From: Robinsoniella peoriensis
Lineage (GTDB): Bacteria; Bacillota; Clostridia; Lachnospirales; Lachnospiraceae
Assembly: GCF_042680125.1 (NCBI RefSeq)
Contig: NZ_JBHTNY010000051.1
DNA length: 49,979 bases
Strand: one strand, 5' to 3'
Of this stretch, positions 44,602 through 49,979 are shown piece by piece. Position numbers and translations under genes: made by a program. Within the stretch, counting starts at the first letter, position 1. The number at the start of each line of letters is the position of its first letter. Below the pieces are notes generated by a model, which saw only the letters and a list, made by a program, of their open reading frames with translations, did not search any database and had not been told where the DNA came from.

Positions 44602-44630
44602 AGTATAACATTATACAAATATATTGTCTA
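44602..44630 (-). promoter_or_regulatory. promoter of the toxin mRNA
   Basis: On the minus strand TAGACA (44625-44630) lies 17 bases before TATACT (44602-44607). The start is near 44595, giving a leader of about 58 bases. From 44640 to 44859 I see no gene. Only a small GAAATA/TATTTC hairpin near 44750 follows the kinase gene. Confidence 0.65.
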
Positions 44631-44859
44631 TTAAAAAGTATTTTAAATAGCATAAATAATTCATATGGATGACAATAAACACAATAAGTGAAGTTTCGTA
44701 TTACTTATCGTTTCCTTTAAGGTTCTTGCTCATCCGGTAGAAATACCTATATTTCTTTAATATTCAATTCCTGTTCCGCCACCATTAAGCATTCCGGTAA
44801 ACTGCATTCCGGACAGACTTTTGCGCTGTTCAGGTTGATACCACTGCATAAAGTGGATA

Positions 44860-46668
44860 CTATTTGATATCCTCCGGCAATACCGGTGGTATATAAAATG
44901 CAATGCGGAATCCGCATCCGTCACTGCCGGCCTGGGGAATGAGACAGGATCCTTCACCAAATACCAGTTTCAAACGGGTGTTGACATTGGAAAGTGCAAA
45001 ACCATTATCTTCGTTGCGTTTCATAACCGGCTGGCTGAGTTTTTCTTTTAATAATTCCAGTTCCTCCGGTGTTATGGATGAACCGTTATCTTCTACAGCA
45101 AGTTCTAACATGTCTTTTGAATCTCTTGTAACTGAGGTGACCGTTATGGTCAGCATATTGTCATCCCTGTTCAGAATCAGTCCATGTACAAAATAATTTT
45201 CGATCAGAGGCTGAAGGGTATTCTTGGGAATACCATAGATCTTCAGTGCATTATCGATAATAAATTCATATTCGAAATTACCAAAACGGTACATATACAG
45301 GTTAATCAGGTTCTCACAGAGATTCAGTTCTTCACCGATGGAGACGTAGAGATTTCTGCGGGTCTGATTTCGATACATCTTGGAAAGCAGCAGCAGCATC
45401 TGGGAAGCATCGTTATAAAGGCCTTTGACGATCTGAACGCGGATCTGTTCCAGTGCATTGTAGAGAAAATGAGGGTTGATACTTGTCTGCATTGCATAAA
45501 GTTCCGCTTTTTTCTGGGAAATTTCATATACATATGCTTTCTCCACGTTTCGCTGCAGTTCATCGCACATTTTATTGAAGCTTACGGTGATCTGTTTAAA
45601 CTCATCGTTACTGTTTGGCAGAGGCAGGCGATAATCCAGATTATTCTGTCCTACACGGCTCATTCCTGCCTGTATCGTCTTGATTTTCTTATTGGATATC
45701 CTCATGGTTATAACGTAGAGCAGAATGGATGCCAGACAGATAACAAGTGCCAGAATAGCAAGGATGACCAGGGTAAAACTTCCGGCAACAGCAGAAGCCG
45801 GCAGTTGGTAATTGGTATAAAAATCATACTTTCCATTAAATATTGAGGAACTGAAATATTTGGTATTATTCTTCATATGTTCTGCTATTGGAAGCTGGAC
45901 ACTATTTGTTGTGTCAGGATGTTCATTTGTCAGAAGCAGTTTTGAAGAATTCCCGTATTCTCCGTCGGAAGCATAAACAATATTTTTCTTCAGATCAGTA
46001 ATTGTAAACAGGCCATTTTCATCCAGATGTGCATCGGCGATCGCATTGGTAAATTCAGCGGTAGAGTACAATATTATCATCTGACCTAATGTGACCAGAT
46101 TTTTATTGGAGTAATCAAAAATTGTGCTGCTAAGTCCATAGACATGTTCCGCCGGTTTATCGTAGTTACTGCTTAAAGCATCGATCTGGGAGTCAGAAAG
46201 AATTTGCAGATCATAGGATGTGAAATCTGGCGCTGTGCCGTCAAACTGTAATGGAACCAGAGTATCGTAGCTGACATTATACTGATAAAGCTTTCCGGAA
46301 TTCGTAATCAGCAGAATACCACGGCAGAACTGGTCATATCGGCAGATCTCAGACAGCATACGGATTACCGATTGGGATGTATTATAATCATTGTCATAAT
46401 CTTTCTGGTAGAGGCTGCAAAGTGCCTGGTAACGGGAGGTACTGGAAAATACAGGAGAAAGAGTATTGGCAAAAGAGTTTTGCTTGGTTGCGAGAATGGA
46501 AGAGAGGGTATTCACTGCAATATCATAGTTTTTCAAATATTCCGATTTCTCCTGATCCCGTATTAAAAAACTGCATAAAGAAAGAAGCACAGCTGTAATG
46601 GTACAGACTGCGGTAATACAAATTAACATCATTTTTGAATAATAACCGCTTGTGATTTTTTTCAGCAT
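44860..46668 (-). CDS. YesM-type sensor histidine kinase
   Basis: 602 residues. A first membrane helix (about 12-36), an extracellular sensor domain (about 37-290), a second helix (about 293-320), a HAMP linker (about 320-375), a His_kinase domain with His400 in TSINPHFLYN, and an ATPase domain with EDNGSSI follow in order. This group senses sugars outside the cell, often through a binding protein, and phosphorylates a YesN-type regulator. No regulator gene is adjacent. It is divergent from a binding lipoprotein gene. The start follows AAGGAGC on the minus strand. Confidence 0.92.
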   Translation of the reverse strand: MLKKITSGYYSKMMLICITAVCTITAVLLSLCSFLIRDQEKSEYLKNYDIAVNTLSSILATKQNSFANTLSPVFSSTSRYQALCSLYQKDYDNDYNTSQSVIRMLSEICRYDQFCRGILLITNSGKLYQYNVSYDTLVPLQFDGTAPDFTSYDLQILSDSQIDALSSNYDKPAEHVYGLSSTIFDYSNKNLVTLGQMIILYSTAEFTNAIADAHLDENGLFTITDLKKNIVYASDGEYGNSSKLLLTNEHPDTTNSVQLPIAEHMKNNTKYFSSSIFNGKYDFYTNYQLPASAVAGSFTLVILAILALVICLASILLYVITMRISNKKIKTIQAGMSRVGQNNLDYRLPLPNSNDEFKQITVSFNKMCDELQRNVEKAYVYEISQKKAELYAMQTSINPHFLYNALEQIRVQIVKGLYNDASQMLLLLSKMYRNQTRRNLYVSIGEELNLCENLINLYMYRFGNFEYEFIIDNALKIYGIPKNTLQPLIENYFVHGLILNRDDNMLTITVTSVTRDSKDMLELAVEDNGSSITPEELELLKEKLSQPVMKRNEDNGFALSNVNTRLKLVFGEGSCLIPQAGSDGCGFRIAFYIPPVLPEDIK

Positions 46669-46699
46669 AATAGCTCCTTGAAATCTATTCTATGAAAAT

Positions 46700-46713
46700 T
46701 CAGACGAATCTGA
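46700..46713. promoter_or_regulatory. palindromic operator-like site in the divergent region
   Basis: TCAGA-CGAA-TCTGA is a 14-base inverted repeat that sits near the kinase transcript start and just before a TATACT (46714-46719), the possible -10 of the lipoprotein gene. It is placed where one regulator could control both genes. Confidence 0.4.
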
Positions 46714-46722
46714 TATACTGAG

Positions 46723-46751
46723 ATTATAACAGCCGATAGAATAAAAAGCAA
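46723..46751 (-). promoter_or_regulatory. promoter of the YesM-type kinase gene
   Basis: On the minus strand TTGCTT (46746-46751) lies 17 bases before a consensus TATAAT (46723-46728), giving a leader of about 48 bases. Confidence 0.6.
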
Positions 46752-46792
46752 GAAAACAGGCGAAAGTAAGGGATTTAAAGAGGATCAGGGAA

Positions 46793-48580
46793 ATGAAAAA
46801 AATGAAGTGCAAGAAAATAAAATGGAAGAAAATAATCGGGAAGAAAATCACCGAAGTCATAACAGGAGTGTTGATCACCGGCGCTTCTCTGATGATTTTG
46901 GGCGGATGTAATACATCGAAGGATTTGTCTGGAGCGGGAAAAACAGAAAATAATAGTGCCGAGACGATACTGACAGCATTTGTTCAGCAATCAGTAGCCT
47001 CGGATGATGGAATATGGGAAGGCTGGGGAGCCCAGAAGCTGTATGAAGACACCAACATCAAAGTAGATTTCTATGCAAGCGGCAATGAGGTAGAGCAGAA
47101 ATTAAAGCAATACATGGCAGCGGGGAATCTACCCGATATCATTGGATTTCGTGATCTGGATGAGGTGCAGCTTCTCATGGATGCTGATTTATTGCTTCCC
47201 CTGGAAGAATATGAAAATCTGCTGCCGGCTATATTTAAAACAGAGGAGTATCAAAGTGCTATTGCCTATACCATGGAAAATACCAGTAATGGCACTGGAA
47301 AACTGTTCTTCATGCCCACTTCAATTGGGCCGGTGTCCTATAATGCTTATAACTGGGTGCCGCTTCTGCAATGGGATGCTTATAAGATGGCAGGAGCTCC
47401 AAAGCTAGATACTCTGGAAGATTATCTGGATGTTGTAGAAAAAATGGTGGAAATAAAGCCGGTTACTGAATCCGGTGAGAAAGTTTATGGATTTTCTCTT
47501 TTTTCTGACTGGGACAAATATTCAGCCCTGGAAATTGCATCGCTGTCCTACTTTTATGGGATTGATTCAGAATATGTGTCTACACTGATGGAAACCAATA
47601 TTTTAACAAAGGAGACAAACTCTATATTAAAAGAGGACAGCTTTTATAAGCGTGCATTAAAGTTCTATTTTGAGGCAAATCAGAGAGGGCTGCTGGATCC
47701 CGATTCTGCTACGCAGAGTTACAGCAACCTGGAGAAGAAGTACAGCGAAGGAAGAGTCATGTTTTCCTGGTTCTCCTGGCTTTGGGGAAACTATAACAAT
47801 GTCTCCTCCGGACATGTAAATAATGAGGAGAGACCAGACGGTTATGCTAATATTCTGGCCTCGGATATGAAAATTTATGAAGCCCCGGATCAGGTAATCG
47901 GGCGTAACTGGTATTTTGCCATAAGTAAGAATTGTAAAAATGTAAAAAAAGCATGTGAGTTCTTAAACTGGCTTTATGATCCGGAGGTGGAACAATATCT
48001 GTATAATGGTCCAAAGGGCGGCGTCTGGGAACGCAAATCGGATGGCGAGCCTTATGTAACGGAAAAGGGCTGGGATGTGATTAATGAGAAAAGCGAAGAT
48101 CTCATGCCGGTTGAAGGCGGCGGCTCTTTCCAAAACGGGGTATATCATTTTAATGGATTGGGTTTACAGGCATCTACTCTGATGGATGACGGGTATACCA
48201 TCAGTTACCGTTACTGGCCTTCCAGCCTGAATGTGGATGAAACATTAATGCAGAAAGAGGTTAATGAGATGCTGGGGAAAGACGTCCTTGCGGAATACCT
48301 TTATGAAAATGATATGGTGGCAAAGTCTACCATAGCGGTCAATATGATACCTCCTGTATCCGATGTTATGGAGAATAAAATTGCGGAAATCGGAGAAGTA
48401 GTGCGCGGCGATTCCTGGGACCTGGTTTATGCAAAAGACGAGAATACATTTGAAGATCTTTGGCAAAATATGGTGAAGAAAGCGAAGGATCTGGGAATGG
48501 ATGATGTGGAGAAGTATTATAAGAAGGCTTGGAAAGAGGCACTTAAAAAAGCGGCAGAGTTTGAAAATACAGATAAATAA
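46793..48580 (+). CDS. extracellular sugar-binding lipoprotein without permeases
   Basis: 595 residues. A very basic N-terminus (MKKMKCKKIKWKK) and a hydrophobic helix lead to the lipobox LGGC, with lipidated Cys39. The rest is a large type-1 solute-binding fold like the protein at 27103-28797. It has no permease or ATPase partner next to it but is divergent from the YesM-type kinase. It may be a sensor subunit for that kinase or a second binding protein for the upstream permeases. The start follows AGGATCAGGG. Confidence 0.88.
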   Translation: MKKMKCKKIKWKKIIGKKITEVITGVLITGASLMILGGCNTSKDLSGAGKTENNSAETILTAFVQQSVASDDGIWEGWGAQKLYEDTNIKVDFYASGNEVEQKLKQYMAAGNLPDIIGFRDLDEVQLLMDADLLLPLEEYENLLPAIFKTEEYQSAIAYTMENTSNGTGKLFFMPTSIGPVSYNAYNWVPLLQWDAYKMAGAPKLDTLEDYLDVVEKMVEIKPVTESGEKVYGFSLFSDWDKYSALEIASLSYFYGIDSEYVSTLMETNILTKETNSILKEDSFYKRALKFYFEANQRGLLDPDSATQSYSNLEKKYSEGRVMFSWFSWLWGNYNNVSSGHVNNEERPDGYANILASDMKIYEAPDQVIGRNWYFAISKNCKNVKKACEFLNWLYDPEVEQYLYNGPKGGVWERKSDGEPYVTEKGWDVINEKSEDLMPVEGGGSFQNGVYHFNGLGLQASTLMDDGYTISYRYWPSSLNVDETLMQKEVNEMLGKDVLAEYLYENDMVAKSTIAVNMIPPVSDVMENKIAEIGEVVRGDSWDLVYAKDENTFEDLWQNMVKKAKDLGMDDVEKYYKKAWKEALKKAAEFENTDK

Positions 48581-48614
48581 AAACAGAGTATAGAAAAAAT
48601 ATATGTGAAATTTT

Positions 48615-48658
48615 AAATAGGATTGAAGGGTGGTTTATTTCCTTTTCAATCCTATTTT
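48615..48658. terminator. bidirectional terminator
   Basis: AAATAGGATTGAA (48615-48627) pairs with TTCAATCCTATTT (48644-48656) and is followed by T residues. On the other strand it serves the convergent LacI gene. Confidence 0.85.
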
Positions 48659-48717
48659 TAATTTGAAATTTTTCTAAACCCAGGATATACAGTCCTGCTT
48701 TAGATGATAGGAAAAGC

Positions 48718-49716
48718 CTAAAACCGAATATTCGTAGTCCCCCGTTCCACAATTTCTCCAGTGATGATCGCCTTAGAAGGAACCTTCTTACCTGACAGAA
48801 CCTGCATTAACATAGAGACAGCATTGATACAGGAAAACTCTAGCCGGTTATCCAGGGTAGTTAGTTCCGGTTCACAACAGATACCCATCTTGGAATTATT
48901 ATAGCCGGTAATGCATACATCTTCCGGGATACTGCGCCCCAGACTTTGTTCGTATTTTAAAACGCCGATCGCCATATCATCATCAGAGGTGATAAAAGCG
49001 TCATGCATCTCAAATGAACGGTCTGATAACAGAAAGTCTCTGGTAGACAGTATATCACTGTTACAGCAGATATTTTTTGCGTTTTCTATACCAAAGTCTA
49101 AACAGGCTTTTAAAAACCCGTTCAATTTTTGACGGCCGCTGTAAGAGAGGGAGCGATATAAATAACAGGGAGATTTTCGTCCGCTTTCTAAAAGTTTTGT
49201 TGTCAATTGGTAGATCGCCTGGCTGTCGTCACAGAGGGAACAATAGATGTTGTCTCCCTGCAAGTAGCCATTTACAATGATCAGTGGTGCTGATTTTGCT
49301 GCGTTGAGAAGATATTTGTTTTGCTTTGCATTCTTTTCTATATAACTGGAACCGGCCAGAATAATAGCATCTACCCGCTTTGACAGGAGCAGATTCAGAT
49401 ATTTTTCTTTTATTTCCAGATCATAGCCCGTACAGCAGAGGATGGAATCATAATCGTGTCTGCGCAGTTCCCGTTCCAGAAAGTAAATGGCATTTGCCAA
49501 AAAGCTATCGGAAGAATCAGCACATAAAATGCCAATGGTATTCATTGTATTTAAACCCAGTCCCCTTGCAAATATATTGGGTGTATATCCTGTTTCCTGT
49601 ATGACAGACAATACTTTGTCCCTTGTTTTATCACTCACATTTCCACTTCCGTTTAAGACTCTGGAAACAGTGGCGATGGATACGCCTGCCTTTTCTGAGA
49701 TATCATAGATATTCAT
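48718..49716 (-). CDS. LacI-family transcriptional regulator
   Basis: 332 residues. The N-terminal helix-turn-helix (NIYDISEKAGVSIATVSRVLNG, residues 2-23) and hinge (NIFARGL) are followed by a periplasmic-binding-like effector domain with NTIGILCADSSDSF. It is likely a repressor released by a sugar from the glycan locus. It is convergent with the lipoprotein gene. Its target cannot be read from the sequence. Confidence 0.93.
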   Translation of the reverse strand: MNIYDISEKAGVSIATVSRVLNGSGNVSDKTRDKVLSVIQETGYTPNIFARGLGLNTMNTIGILCADSSDSFLANAIYFLERELRRHDYDSILCCTGYDLEIKEKYLNLLLSKRVDAIILAGSSYIEKNAKQNKYLLNAAKSAPLIIVNGYLQGDNIYCSLCDDSQAIYQLTTKLLESGRKSPCYLYRSLSYSGRQKLNGFLKACLDFGIENAKNICCNSDILSTRDFLLSDRSFEMHDAFITSDDDMAIGVLKYEQSLGRSIPEDVCITGYNNSKMGICCEPELTTLDNRLEFSCINAVSMLMQVLSGKKVPSKAIITGEIVERGTTNIRF

Positions 49717-49979
49717 AACGCACCTGCCCTTTCTTTAGTAGAGTAAGGTCTTATATTATTAATAGATTATTATAAGGCCTTGTATGGTAAAATGCAATTA
49801 GAATTCAATATTATTAGGGGGTGCTTAATTAATAAATTTGGGTTTGGCTGAGTAAGGGGACGCTTTGTAGATGTAGGTAGTGTACGGAAAGATGGGTGTG
49901 GAAAACTGGCATGGGCTCCGTCAGCTGGCCGCAGAACTGGTATTTTCTAACCTTTCCGAAGCGCTTTTTGGCGGCACGC
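49717..49979. other. right-edge region with no supported gene
   Basis: The first 100 bases are A+T-rich and upstream of the LacI gene. From about 49829 to the edge both strands carry open frames of 50 residues or less (minus-strand stop at 49829-49831, plus-strand ATG at 49892). They have no good ribosome binding site or recognisable motif. Confidence 0.4.

Noticed and set aside
44765..44857. 30-residue frame after the YesM kinase (ends GGGTGIEY)
   Set aside because: It has no ribosome binding site and no recognised family. It could be a worn gene tail but is not supported.
44860..46668. plus-strand 220-residue frame at 45184-45846 as a gene
   Set aside because: It is antisense to the well-supported kinase, and its sequence is the complement of the kinase membrane and HAMP regions.
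49829..49979. partial genes on either strand at the right edge
   Set aside because: The frames are under about 50 codons, open on both strands, and lack motifs or a binding site.

Overview
The window looks like a chromosomal piece of a gut-type Firmicute in the Lachnospiraceae (Clostridia). The support is a low to moderate GC content, AGGAGG-type ribosome binding sites, a T-box in front of the tryptophan genes, tRNA genes without an encoded CCA end, YesM/YesN-type regulators, and LplB/LplC-type sugar transporters without their own ATPase. The genus cannot be fixed from the sequence alone.

Region 1 (1-1420) is sparse. It holds the 3' end of a gene, a terminator, a 37-bp tandem repeat, a small membrane protein, a long palindrome and the frameshifted remnant of a SIS-domain sugar isomerase on the minus strand. 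Region 2 (1437-8715) is a complete trpEGDCFBA operon behind a strong promoter and a tryptophan T-box. It is followed convergently by an AEC-family transporter. Region 3 (9825-20570) holds a very large hybrid histidine kinase with an embedded GGDEF domain, tRNA-Tyr and tRNA-Leu with a terminator, a secreted leucine-rich-repeat/InlB-repeat protein, a PAS-GGDEF protein, an AraC regulator and a URO-D superfamily protein. Region 4 (20686-25072) holds a YesN response regulator and an AraC regulator on the minus strand, then a MATE exporter.

Region 5 (25209-44317) is a 19-kb all-plus-strand glycan-use locus. Two permeases and a lipoprotein binding protein import oligosaccharides. They are followed by a GH2 enzyme, a CE15-like esterase, a GH95 fucosidase, an unrecognised 905-residue TIM-barrel-like protein, a GH29 fucosidase, a GH42 beta-galactosidase and a GH31 alpha-glycosidase. 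None of the enzymes shows a signal peptide, so I infer cytoplasmic breakdown of imported, fucose-decorated plant oligosaccharides. Region 6 (44318-49716) holds a previously hidden type I toxin-antitoxin locus, a YesM histidine kinase divergent from a second binding lipoprotein that has no permeases (a possible three-component sensor), and a LacI regulator.

The most interesting signals outside ordinary genes are three. (a) A two-hairpin dispersed repeat lies directly in front of the GH2 and GH31 genes, with single-hairpin relatives in front of trpE and beside the GH2 copy. It reads in frame into the proteins. (b) The toxin-antitoxin locus encodes a 28-residue hydrophobic peptide. It has convergent promoters, a shared bidirectional terminator, an 11-nt complementarity between antitoxin and toxin 5' leader, and a hairpin that hides the toxin ribosome binding site. 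(c) A second, different palindrome-rich element lies between the GH29 and GH42 genes.
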